From positions 1-9,087 of the forward strand of contig JAHHLF010000301.1 of assembly GCA_018679315.1 (NCBI GenBank): 9,087 nucleotides of DNA, written 5' to 3'. Origin of the DNA: Bacteroidia bacterium (lineage in GTDB: Bacteria; Bacteroidota; Bacteroidia; Flavobacteriales; Flavobacteriaceae). The position numbers and the translations under genes are program-made. Position 1 is the stretch's first letter; each line of letters starts with the position of its first letter. The notes beneath the pieces were generated by a model. That model ran no database searches. It was not told the DNA's origin and saw only the letters and a program-made list of their open reading frames with translations. Positions 1 to 6,996 of the stretch are shown piece by piece.

Positions 1-20
1 CATTTAATCACATATTCCTT

Positions 21-896
21 ATGAGTGTATTGGTAAACAAAGATTCCAGGATCATCGTTCAAGGTTTTACAGGTAGTGAAGGTACTTTTCACTCCGAACA
101 AATGATAGAATACGGCACCCAGATCGTAGGTGGCGTTACGCCGGGAAAAGGCGGGCAGACTCACCTTGGAAAACCTGTTTTCAATACGGTCGCTGATGCG
201 GTTAAAGAAGTAGGCGCCGATACCTCTATCATTTTTGTACCTCCTGCTTTCGCAGCTGATGCCATTATGGAATCGGCTAATGCAGGGATCAAAGTGATCA
301 TTACGATAACAGAAGGTATCCCTGTAGCTGATATGGTAAAGGTTTATGAATATGTAAAGCGTTCAGGCGACTGCACCTTGGTGGGTCCTAATTGTCCTGG
401 TGTAATTACACCGGGTGAGGCCAAAGTGGGTATTATGCCTGGATTTGTCTTTAAAAAAGGTTCCGTAGGCTTGGTTTCCAAATCAGGGACCCTGACCTAT
501 GAAGCCGCCGATCAGGTTGTGCGACAGGGATTGGGCATAACAACTGCAATTGGAATTGGAGGCGACCCAATCATTGGTACGACAACCAGGGAGGCAGTGG
601 AACTGCTTATCAATGACCCGGAAACGGAATGTGTTGTAATGATCGGTGAAATTGGAGGGCAACTGGAAGCAGATGCTGCAGAATGGTACAAGAATAGCGG
701 AAGTGCCAAACCCATCGTTGGTTTTATAGCTGGAGAAACAGCACCAGCAGGGCGGACTATGGGTCATGCAGGAGCCATTGTAGGTGGCAGCGACGATACG
801 GCCCAGGCAAAAAAGAGGATCATGCGGGAATGCGGCATCCATGTGGTGGATTCACCTGCAGAGATCGGTAAGAAGGTAAAAGAAGTCATGCCGTAG
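21..896 (+). CDS. sucD: Succinyl-CoA synthetase (ADP/GDP-forming), alpha subunit
   Basis: This is the alpha subunit of succinyl-CoA ligase, the TCA-cycle enzyme that interconverts succinyl-CoA and succinate with substrate-level phosphorylation. It works in the cytoplasm with the beta subunit SucC. The 291 residues match the usual family length (about 290). The N-terminal CoA-binding Rossmann domain begins with [11 protein letters not shown] (residues 14-24). GPNCPG lies at 122-127. The ligase domain carries [16 protein letters not shown] (238-253), in which His249 is the phosphohistidine. [12 protein letters not shown] and MIGEIGG are also typical. The ATG at 21 gives the expected N-terminus; only 20 A/T-rich bases precede it, with no Shine-Dalgarno, so whether sucC lies directly upstream cannot be seen. 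A strong terminator follows 22 bases after the stop, so this is the last gene of its transcript. Identification is secure. Confidence 0.97.
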   Translation: MSVLVNKDSRIIVQGFTGSEGTFHSEQMIEYGTQIVGGVTPGKGGQTHLGKPVFNTVADAVKEVGADTSIIFVPPAFAADAIMESANAGIKVIITITEGIPVADMVKVYEYVKRSGDCTLVGPNCPGVITPGEAKVGIMPGFVFKKGSVGLVSKSGTLTYEAADQVVRQGLGITTAIGIGGDPIIGTTTREAVELLINDPETECVVMIGEIGGQLEADAAEWYKNSGSAKPIVGFIAGETAPAGRTMGHAGAIVGGSDDTAQAKKRIMRECGIHVVDSPAEIGKKVKEVMP

Positions 897-918
897 TATC
901 CGTAAAAAGTAAATGAAT

Positions 919-943
919 ATCCCGTTTTTAACGGGATTTTTTT
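919..943 (+). terminator. Intrinsic terminator of the sucD transcript
   Basis: ATCCCGTT (919-926) pairs perfectly with AACGGGAT (930-937) around a three-base TTT loop. A run of seven T residues (937-943) follows. The hairpin lies 22 bases after the sucD stop and separates sucD from fabG. Confidence 0.92.
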
Positions 944-954
944 ATTTCTTGAAG

Positions 955-962
955 TATCTTTG
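955..962 (+). promoter_or_regulatory. Probable Bacteroidota-type promoter (-7 box) for fabG
   Basis: TATCTTTG at 955-962 matches the Bacteroidota/flavobacterial -7 consensus TAnnTTTG exactly. It lies just after the sucD terminator and 24 bases before the fabG ATG, so transcription would begin around 967-970 with a short leader. No TTG is present at the -33 position (about 929-937); that stretch is occupied by the terminator's right arm and T tract. The -33 element is therefore weak or absent, which lowers confidence. Confidence 0.6.
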
Positions 963-986
963 ATCAACACCTAAATACAGCATTAT

Positions 987-1733
987 ATGAAGATCTTGGA
1001 AGGCAAAACTGCTATTATCACCGGAGCAAGTCGCGGCATTGGAAAAGGAATAGCTAAGGTATTCGCGGCCCATGGCTGTGATGTAGCTTTTACCTATAGC
1101 TCAAGCGAAGGCCCGGCAAAAGAACTGGAGAAGGAATTAATCGATTTAGGTGTTAAAGCCAAGGCTTATAAAAGCAACGCAGCCAATTTTGAAGATGCTG
1201 AAAAACTGGTAAGCCAGGTCCTGGAAGATTTTGAGAAAGTAGATGTGCTTATCAATAATGCCGGGATCACAAAAGACAATTTGTTGATGCGTATGTCTGA
1301 GGAAGATTTTGATACGGTCGTTGATGTGAATCTTAAATCGGTTTTCAATATGACCAAGGCCATACAACGCAGCTTCTTGAAACAAAGGAGTGGTTCTATA
1401 ATCAATATGAGCAGCGTGGTGGGTGTCAAAGGAAATGCAGGCCAAGCTAATTATGCAGCTTCCAAGGCAGGAATGATCGGGTTTACCAAATCCATTGCTT
1501 TGGAATTAGGCTCCCGGAATATCCGTTGCAATGCCATTGCTCCCGGTTTCATCGAAACAGAAATGACAGAGAAATTAGATGAGAAGACTGTTGAAGGCTG
1601 GAGGGCTGCTATTCCCCTAAAGCGAGGAGGCTCTACAGAAGACGTTGCCAATGCATGCCTTTTTCTCGCTTCAGACCTCTCTGCTTATATAACCGGACAA
1701 GTATTGCACGTAGACGGCGGAATGCTAACTTAA
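987..1733 (+). CDS. fabG: 3-oxoacyl-[acyl-carrier-protein] reductase (SDR family)
   Basis: This short-chain dehydrogenase most likely reduces 3-oxoacyl-ACP with NADPH in type II fatty acid synthesis in the cytoplasm. Its 248 residues are the normal FabG length. The cofactor motif TGASRGIG is at 13-20 and the structural NNAG at 90-93. The catalytic tetrad is complete: Asn115 (DVNL), Ser143 (NMSSVVG), Tyr156 and Lys160 (YAASK). IAPGFIETEMT and the C-terminal HVDGGM are characteristic of FabG rather than of other SDRs. It lies between the sucD terminator with its own promoter and, 57 bases downstream, the vWA gene. That gap shows no terminator, so read-through into the membrane-protein genes is possible. 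SDR paralogues are common, so the exact acyl substrate is inferred; the reductase assignment is firm. Confidence 0.9.
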   Translation: MKILEGKTAIITGASRGIGKGIAKVFAAHGCDVAFTYSSSEGPAKELEKELIDLGVKAKAYKSNAANFEDAEKLVSQVLEDFEKVDVLINNAGITKDNLLMRMSEEDFDTVVDVNLKSVFNMTKAIQRSFLKQRSGSIINMSSVVGVKGNAGQANYAASKAGMIGFTKSIALELGSRNIRCNAIAPGFIETEMTEKLDEKTVEGWRAAIPLKRGGSTEDVANACLFLASDLSAYITGQVLHVDGGMLT

Positions 1734-1790
1734 ATTCCCCGGATTTTTTGATGCCTTTCACAGGCCATTTTTATAACGATTAATTAGTAC

Positions 1791-3824
1791 ATGCCTGGAC
1801 CGATCTTCATATTGATACTCCTGGGTGCTATTCTAGCATTCATCCTGGCATGGTGGCATTATCTTTCAAAACCCAGACGCAATTCTCCTTTATTCAGAGG
1901 GCTAGCTTTGTTGCGCTTCCTAAGCATCTTTGGGCTTGTACTACTTCTTGTCAACCCAAAATTCACCAAGACAACTTATAATCTGGAAAAAGCGTTGCTT
2001 ACCATTTTAGTGGATAATTCTTCCTCAATGGTTGTTTCCGATTCTGCTGATACTTTTAGAGAATTAACCAATCGTTTGATGCAAAACCAGGCGCTACAGG
2101 ATCGATTTACTATTAATACCATGACATTTGGAGAGGAGATGAAACCTTTTGATTCCCTTTCTTTTACAGATCAGGCAACCAATATCTCACGACCCTTGCA
2201 GAGCTTAAAAGACGTATCAATCGGTAATAACACCATCACCATATTGATCAGTGATGGGAATCAGACCTTGGGGGAGGACTATGAATTTATAACGCATAAA
2301 CCTGAACAACGGATATTTCCCATGGTTGCCGGAGATACAACGACCTATGAAGACCTGAGACTGGATCGGGTAAACATGAATAATTACGCCTACCTCAAAA
2401 ACACCTTTCCTATAGAAGTATTTGCCTCCTATAGCGGTACTGGTAGCCGTACTTCCGTCCTCAGGATTCAAATGGACGGACAGACTCGGTTTCAACGGAA
2501 CATTACATTCACCAATGAGTCGGATGCTATTCAGGTTACTGCAGAACTGGAAGCCCAAACAACGGGATTACAAGATGTAAGAGTTAGTCTTTCAGCATTT
2601 GAAAATGAGCGTAATGTATACAATAATAGTCGGCAATTAAGCCTCGAAGTTATTGATGAGAAAACAAAAATTGCCATTGTTTCTTCCCTTGTTCACCCGG
2701 ATCTTGGTAGCTTAAAAACTGCCATAGAGCAAAATGAACAGCGAGAAGTTCAGATCGTAGCTCCAACGGCTGCAAAAAATACATGGGAGGATGCAGATCT
2801 GATGATCCTCTACCAACCAGATAGGGCATTCAGCCCTTTTTATGACGTCGTAAAAAAAGAAGGAATAAGTACGTTGACGATAATTGGACCCAGGACAGAC
2901 TGGGCATTTATCAACGCTGTTCAATCTACGTATTCAATAAGTTCTTATGGCCAGGCCGAAGAGATTTTCCCTGAATTAAATGGAAGTTTTTCTTTTTTTG
3001 ACACTTCTTCATTGGATATCACAGACTTTCCCCCGCTGGATTTTGAATTAGGTGAGATAAATATTCTAGCAGAATATGAATCGGTATTCGATCAAAAAGT
3101 CAAAGGAGTAGTGCTAGAAGAACCGATGATGGTTATGATACGAGGCAATGAGCGTAATGAGGCGGTTCTTTTTGGAGAGAATAGCTGGAAATGGCGAATT
3201 CAATCTTTCCGGAACGAAGGGAATTTTACATCATATGATGCCTATATAGCTCAGGTGATACGCTTCCTAGATCTTAAAAAGAGGACAAACCGACTCACCC
3301 TGGAATACGAAAAAAGTTATGAAGGGGTTCAGGGAGCAGAAGTAGTGGCTCGCTATTTTAACGAGACCATGGCATTTGATGGAAATGCATCTTTACAATT
3401 GTTTATTAAAACTACAGAAGAAACTTCGTATCGGGAATTTCCAATGCTGCTGCGGAATGGATTTTACGGACTCAGTATTAATGACTTTCCCGCTGGCAAT
3501 TATGAATTTACCGTTCGTGTTGAAGGTACAGATATTGCGCGATCGGGTAGTTTTAAAATATTGGATTTTGAAGTTGAAAAGCAACTGATCTCTAGTAATT
3601 ACAAAAAGTTGGAGCGCTTGGCGATAGCCTCAGGCGGGAGCCTTTTTTACATGGACCAGGTAGATAAATTGATCGATGATCTATCAAGTAGAAATGAATT
3701 TTTGCCCGTCCAGAAAAGCAATCAAAATGTCGTATCTTTAATAGATTTTAGAATACTGCTGGCAGCCATTGCACTTTGTCTTGCCGCAGAATGGTTTCTG
3801 AGGAAATATAACGGATTAATTTAA
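1791..3824 (+). CDS. Membrane-anchored vWA-domain protein with GATase1-like region, predicted periplasmic
   Basis: This is a 677-residue membrane protein of unknown function. Two hydrophobic segments (about 4-21 and 38-55) flank a basic loop (KPRRNSPLFRG), and a third spans about 651-669 before the basic tail RKYNGLI. By the positive-inside rule the bulk of the protein lies in the periplasm. A von Willebrand factor A domain starts near residue 68: the MIDAS motif DxSxS is intact (Asp75, Ser77, Ser79), with Thr130 and SDG (154-156) as likely further metal-site elements. A beta-rich, Ig/CARDB-like stretch follows (about 192-288). Next is a Rossmann-like region (about 290-380) resembling the inactive glutamine-amidotransferase-like domains found in other vWA membrane proteins; I see no Cys-His-Glu triad. 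LERLAIASGG (607-616) is also typical of this class. The start at 1791 places the first membrane helix at the N-terminus. It is probably co-transcribed with the SPFH gene 12 bases downstream. Domain calls beyond vWA are by eye. Confidence 0.85.
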   Translation: MPGPIFILILLGAILAFILAWWHYLSKPRRNSPLFRGLALLRFLSIFGLVLLLVNPKFTKTTYNLEKALLTILVDNSSSMVVSDSADTFRELTNRLMQNQALQDRFTINTMTFGEEMKPFDSLSFTDQATNISRPLQSLKDVSIGNNTITILISDGNQTLGEDYEFITHKPEQRIFPMVAGDTTTYEDLRLDRVNMNNYAYLKNTFPIEVFASYSGTGSRTSVLRIQMDGQTRFQRNITFTNESDAIQVTAELEAQTTGLQDVRVSLSAFENERNVYNNSRQLSLEVIDEKTKIAIVSSLVHPDLGSLKTAIEQNEQREVQIVAPTAAKNTWEDADLMILYQPDRAFSPFYDVVKKEGISTLTIIGPRTDWAFINAVQSTYSISSYGQAEEIFPELNGSFSFFDTSSLDITDFPPLDFELGEINILAEYESVFDQKVKGVVLEEPMMVMIRGNERNEAVLFGENSWKWRIQSFRNEGNFTSYDAYIAQVIRFLDLKKRTNRLTLEYEKSYEGVQGAEVVARYFNETMAFDGNASLQLFIKTTEETSYREFPMLLRNGFYGLSINDFPAGNYEFTVRVEGTDIARSGSFKILDFEVEKQLISSNYKKLERLAIASGGSLFYMDQVDKLIDDLSSRNEFLPVQKSNQNVVSLIDFRILLAAIALCLAAEWFLRKYNGLI

Positions 3825-3836
3825 AATTTTTAACTC

Positions 3837-4652
3837 ATGGATAAACTTCCAAAAATAGCCTTACCGGCTGTATTTATTATATTATTATTAGTGATCATCA
3901 TATCCAAATCGGCTGTGGTGATTGGTTCCGGAGAGGCCGGAGTATTGTATAAAACCCTTGGGGATGGTGTTGTAACAGATAAGCCCCCACTGAGTGAAGG
4001 TTTTCATATCGTCGCTCCCTGGAACAAAGTATTTATTTATGAAGTACGTAGGATGGAGATCTTTGAAAAAATGAAAGTCCTTTCTTCAAATGGCCTGGAT
4101 ATTCAATTAGATGCCTCGGCCTGGTACATGCCTGAATACGATCAACTGGGATTTTTGCACCAACGGATCGGAGAAAACTATGTGCAGCGTATTTTATTAC
4201 CGACCATTCGATCAGCTGCCAGAAGCGTCGTAGGTAGATATACACCGGAACAATTGTATTCTTCTAAACGTGACGCCATTCAGGCCGAAATATTTGAGGA
4301 AACTAAAAAAATCGTCAGCAATCAATATATCGTTCTGGACGACATCCTGGTACGTGACGTAACCCTTCCACCTACGATCAAGGATGCGATCGAACGCAAG
4401 CTAAGACAGGAACAGGAGTCCCTGGAGTATGAATTCCGACTTGAAAAAGCGGACAAGGAGGCACAAAGACAAGTCATTGAAGCTCAGGGAAAAGCCGATG
4501 CCAATCGTATCTTAAGCGCATCCTTAACAGACAAGATCTTACAGGACAAAGGGATAGAGGCAACCTTAATGCTTGCACAATCCCCGAATGCTAAGGTAGT
4601 TGTTGTTGGATCTGGTGACGCAGGCCTGCCTTTGATATTGGGAAATAATTAA
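3837..4652 (+). CDS. SPFH/prohibitin-family membrane protein
   Basis: This 271-residue protein is of the prohibitin (SPFH/Band 7) type. Such proteins assemble into large membrane rings that scaffold microdomains and often modulate membrane proteases such as FtsH. One N-terminal transmembrane helix (about 8-23) anchors it. The SPFH domain follows (about 25-185), with the characteristic GFHIVAPWN (55-63), then GRYTPEQLYSSKRDAI (133-148) and VLDDILVRDVTLPP (166-179). A charged heptad-like coiled coil spans about 183-225 (IERKLRQEQESLEYEFRLEK). The C-terminus VVVVGSGDAGLPLILGN resembles other bacterial prohibitin-like proteins. The gene starts 12 bases after the vWA gene, so the two are probably one operon and may act together. 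The A/T-rich stretch just before the ATG at 3837 is normal for Bacteroidota initiation. No convincing terminator follows the stop; the next 45 bases are the his promoter region. Family is secure, role unknown. Confidence 0.93.
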   Translation: MDKLPKIALPAVFIILLLVIIISKSAVVIGSGEAGVLYKTLGDGVVTDKPPLSEGFHIVAPWNKVFIYEVRRMEIFEKMKVLSSNGLDIQLDASAWYMPEYDQLGFLHQRIGENYVQRILLPTIRSAARSVVGRYTPEQLYSSKRDAIQAEIFEETKKIVSNQYIVLDDILVRDVTLPPTIKDAIERKLRQEQESLEYEFRLEKADKEAQRQVIEAQGKADANRILSASLTDKILQDKGIEATLMLAQSPNAKVVVVGSGDAGLPLILGNN

Positions 4653-4664
4653 ACACAATTTTTG
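4638..4664 (+). promoter_or_regulatory. Candidate promoter of the his operon
   Basis: AATTTTTG at 4657-4664 differs from the Bacteroidota -7 box TAnnTTTG only in its first base. A TTG at 4638-4640, inside the 3' end of the SPFH gene, could be the -33 element (16-base spacing; a TTTG at 4631-4634 gives 22). Transcription would then start near 4670, leaving an A/T-rich leader of about 27 bases before the leader-peptide ATG. A second candidate uses TTTG (4661-4664) as -33 and TATTTTTA (4683-4690) as -7 with 18-base spacing, which would make the leader peptide almost leaderless. The sequence alone does not decide between them. Confidence 0.45.
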
Positions 4665-4697
4665 CGGAACTAAAATAAATTTTATTTTTATAGCCTG

Positions 4698-4751
4698 ATG
4701 AACAAGAAGCACACACATCTTCATTTTGACCCTGGCGCTCAAGCGAGGTAG
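4698..4751 (+). CDS. hisL: Histidine operon leader peptide (17 aa)
   Basis: A short open frame encodes MNKKHTHLHFDPGAQAR and stops at TAG (4749-4751). Three of five consecutive codons are His (CAC 4710-4712, CAT 4716-4718, CAT 4722-4724), directly upstream of a terminator and of hisG. It is read as an attenuator leader peptide: its translation, not the product, is the signal. Spacing supports this. A ribosome stalled on the His codons leaves 4736-4745 free, whereas one at the stop codon covers it. An in-frame TAA at 4671-4673 limits extension upstream. It is too short for ordinary gene callers. The His density is lower than in the E. coli leader (seven in a row), so the regulatory response may be more modest. 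The symbol is by analogy. Confidence 0.8.
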   Translation: MNKKHTHLHFDPGAQAR

Positions 4752-4793
4752 GAATGTATTGTGTGTAGCTACATAGACAAACCCGTTTGAGCG
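4736..4793 (+). promoter_or_regulatory. Antiterminator pairing of the his attenuator
   Basis: CGCTCAAGCG (4736-4745), which is the end of the leader-peptide frame, can pair with CGTTTGAGCG (4784-4793). This gives ten consecutive base pairs including one G-U. The distal segment overlaps the left arm of the terminator hairpin (4777-4786) by three bases and also occupies its loop, so the two structures exclude one another. When histidyl-tRNA is scarce, a ribosome stalled at the His codons would leave the first segment free, favouring this pairing and read-through into hisG. A further pairing, ACACACA over the His codons (4711-4717) with TGTGTGT (4760-4766), encloses the first segment and could act as the untranslated default state. 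Confidence 0.75.
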
Positions 4794-4813
4794 ATCAGAC
4801 GGGTTTGTTTTTT
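4777..4813 (+). terminator. Attenuator terminator upstream of hisG
   Basis: ACAAACCCGT (4777-4786) is perfectly complementary to ACGGGTTTGT (4799-4808) across a 12-base loop, and a T tract (4808-4813) follows. It lies 25 bases after the leader-peptide stop and 33 bases before the hisG ATG. It therefore terminates before the structural genes rather than ending the SPFH gene. The loop and lower left arm also form the antiterminator. Confidence 0.9.
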
Positions 4814-4846
4814 ATACTCGTCTTGTCATTACAAATCAATAGAAGA

Positions 4847-5704
4847 ATGAAAACTTTAAAAATTGCTGTACAGAAATCCGGACGACTCAATGAAGAATCG
4901 CTGCGACTTCTAAAGGATGCGGGGATTTCCATAGACAATGGGAAAGACCAGTTAAAGGCCAAAGCTCGAAATTTTCCATTGGAAGTATTCTTCCTGAGGA
5001 ATAGTGATATCCCGCAATATTTGCGGGACGGCGTAGTGGACTTGGCTATCGTCGGCGAAAATCTTTTAGAAGAAAATGGAGAGGGGATAGTCCGATTAGT
5101 AAAATTGGGATTCTCAAAATGCCGGGTTTCACTGGCCGTACCTAAATCCTTTGATTACACTTCCATAGCAGATCTGCAGGGGAAACGAATTGCTACCTCA
5201 TACCCTGTAACAGTGTCCAATTTCCTCGAAGAAAAAGGTGTTCAGGCAGAATTGCACACAATCAATGGATCTGTAGAGATAGCGCCAAACATTGGCCTTG
5301 CGGACGCCATTTGTGATATTGTTTCAAGTGGCAGCACACTTTTTAAGAACAACTTAAAAGAAGTTGATGTTATCCTGAAGAGTGAGGCTGTCATCGCCTG
5401 TGCCTCTAATGGCAGCTCCCATAACAGTTCTACACAAGATCAGTTTCTATTTCGGATCAATGCTGTCTTACAGGCGCGACAATTCAAATATGTATTGATG
5501 AACGTTCCTAATGAGAAGCTAGACGCTATTACCAAACTCTTGCCCGGCATGCGCAGCCCTACTGTATTACCCCTAGCAGAACAAGGCTGGAGTTCAGTAC
5601 ATACGGTCATTAAAAAGGAAAGCTTTTGGGAAGTCATAGATGAACTCAGAACAGCCGGAGCTGAAGGGATTCTGGTATGTCCAATTGAAAAAATGGTCCT
5701 ATGA
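4847..5704 (+). CDS. hisG: ATP phosphoribosyltransferase, long form
   Basis: HisG catalyses the first committed step of histidine synthesis, condensing ATP with PRPP to give phosphoribosyl-ATP. The 285-residue product is the long (HisG_L) type: a two-lobed catalytic domain plus a C-terminal ACT-like regulatory domain (about 205-285) that binds histidine for feedback inhibition. It therefore needs no HisZ subunit. Key motifs are AVQKSGRL (7-14), DLAIVGENLLEE (65-76), and the PRPP-binding LADAICDIVSSGSTL (151-165). The ATG at 4847 is chosen because it gives the canonical N-terminus MKTLKIAVQKSGRL and is preceded by AGAAGA. An in-frame TTG at 4787 would add 20 residues but lies in the terminator loop and is not credible. 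The gene is controlled by the attenuator just upstream and overlaps hisD by ATGA. Confidence 0.97.
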   Translation: MKTLKIAVQKSGRLNEESLRLLKDAGISIDNGKDQLKAKARNFPLEVFFLRNSDIPQYLRDGVVDLAIVGENLLEENGEGIVRLVKLGFSKCRVSLAVPKSFDYTSIADLQGKRIATSYPVTVSNFLEEKGVQAELHTINGSVEIAPNIGLADAICDIVSSGSTLFKNNLKEVDVILKSEAVIACASNGSSHNSSTQDQFLFRINAVLQARQFKYVLMNVPNEKLDAITKLLPGMRSPTVLPLAEQGWSSVHTVIKKESFWEVIDELRTAGAEGILVCPIEKMVL

Positions 5705-6996
5705 AAACGATACGCGAGCCTTCAAAAGATACCTGGGCATCGCTCTGCACGCGAGGCACAAAACCGATGAAGGATTTGGAACCTATGGTACGCGAAGTAT
5801 TTAATGCTATTGCAGAGGAAGGTGATGAAGCCTTACGCCACTATACGCGTAAGTTTGATAATGTGGAAGTAAGCGATCTCAAAGTAAGCGCCGATGAGTT
5901 GAGTTCTGCGGAAGATCAGGTATCGGAAGAACTAAAAAGCGCCATTTCCCTGGCAAAAGAAAATATATATGCCTTTCACAAAGTCCAAAAAGTAGAAGGT
6001 GCCCATGTTGAAACCATGCCGGGCGTCAGTTGCTGGCAGACCTTTCAACCGATTGAGAAAATTGGATTGTACATACCGGGTGGCACAGCCCCTTTGTTTT
6101 CAACCTTATTGATGCTCGCCATTCCTGCTGCTATTGCCGGCTGCCAGGAGATTCGTATATGCACTCCCCCCGGCAAGGATGGAAAGATCGACCCTGTGGT
6201 GCTGTATGCTGCGAAATTATGTGGTATAAATTCAATTTATAAAGTAGGAGGGATCCAGGCCATCGGAGCGATGACCTATGGTACAAAAACAATACCTGCA
6301 GTCTATAAAATTTTTGGCCCGGGGAATCAGTATGTAACCGCAGCGAAAAATTATGCTACCCAATTAGGTGTTGCTATAGATATGCCTGCAGGCCCTAGTG
6401 AACTTATGATAATAGCTGATGATTCGGCCAATCCGGAATTCATAGCAGCTGATCTGCTGAGTCAGGCCGAACACGGACCGGATAGCCAGGTGATATTGCT
6501 AACGCCTTCCCAAAATATCATCGAGAGGGTAAAATCAATAGTTTCAGAACAATTGGAAAACATTCCCAGGAAAGAAGTGGCATCACAAGCCTTGCAACAT
6601 AGTCGGGCTGTTTTGTTTACCGATAAGGAACAAATAGCTGAGTTTATGAACGAATATGCTCCTGAGCATCTTATTATCAACACCCAGGAGGATACATTTT
6701 ATAAAGACCGGGTACGGAATGCAGGTTCTGTATTTCTTGGGCCTTATACGCCTGAAAGCGCCGGAGATTATGCGTCTGGAACAAATCACACACTGCCAAC
6801 TAATGGCTATGCAAAACAGTTTAGCGGGGTGACAGTCCAGGCTTTCCTTAAGAGCATTACATTTCAAGAAATAACGCCCAAAGGGCTGGAAGCTATTGGG
6901 CCGATCATTGAAACTATGGCAGCAGCTGAAAAGCTGGAAGGGCATAAGAATGCTGTAAGCGTGCGTCTAGATGCCATCAAAAAAAGCAAAGAATGA
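5701..6996 (+). CDS. hisD: Histidinol dehydrogenase
   Basis: HisD is the zinc- and NAD-dependent enzyme that oxidises L-histidinol to L-histidinal and then to L-histidine, the last two steps of the pathway. The 431 residues are the normal length. Conserved blocks are GLYIPGGTAPLFST (122-135), FGPGNQYVTAAK (205-216), DMPAGPSELMIIAD (227-240), LLSQAEHGPDSQ (252-263), YAPEHL (319-324), and SAGDYASGTNHTLPT (353-367). By alignment with E. coli HisD, Glu322 and His323 are the catalytic acid/base pair and Gln255, His258, Asp356 and His415 the zinc ligands; all are present. Its ATG overlaps the hisG stop as ATGA, and its own stop overlaps hisC the same way, implying translational coupling. Nothing is unusual. 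Confidence 0.97.
   Translation: MKTIREPSKDTWASLCTRGTKPMKDLEPMVREVFNAIAEEGDEALRHYTRKFDNVEVSDLKVSADELSSAEDQVSEELKSAISLAKENIYAFHKVQKVEGAHVETMPGVSCWQTFQPIEKIGLYIPGGTAPLFSTLLMLAIPAAIAGCQEIRICTPPGKDGKIDPVVLYAAKLCGINSIYKVGGIQAIGAMTYGTKTIPAVYKIFGPGNQYVTAAKNYATQLGVAIDMPAGPSELMIIADDSANPEFIAADLLSQAEHGPDSQVILLTPSQNIIERVKSIVSEQLENIPRKEVASQALQHSRAVLFTDKEQIAEFMNEYAPEHLIINTQEDTFYKDRVRNAGSVFLGPYTPESAGDYASGTNHTLPTNGYAKQFSGVTVQAFLKSITFQEITPKGLEAIGPIIETMAAAEKLEGHKNAVSVRLDAIKKSKE

Noticed and set aside
483..842. 119-codon open frame on the minus strand inside sucD
   Set aside because: It is fully antisense to a well-conserved sucD, resembles no protein family I know, and is rich in Cys and Ser as expected for a shadow frame.
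1734..1790. Possible terminator or promoter between fabG and the vWA gene
   Set aside because: There is no stable hairpin followed by T residues. TTTTTTG (1744-1750) has no TAnnTTTG box at a suitable distance; TATAACGA (1772-1779) is a poor match.
4672..4688. A/T-only inverted repeat (AAAATAAA / TTTATTTT) after the SPFH gene, considered as a terminator
   Set aside because: It contains no G-C pairs and only a one-base centre, so it cannot form a stable terminator; it is better explained as A/T-rich promoter or 5' leader sequence.
4764..4773. Palindrome TGTAGCTACA in the his leader, considered as an operator
   Set aside because: A single short palindrome without a second copy or a linked regulator gene is not enough; it is more likely part of the leader RNA fold.
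6583..6945. 120-codon open frame on the minus strand inside hisD
   Set aside because: It is antisense to conserved hisD motifs and has no recognisable domain; it is best explained by the hisD codon pattern.
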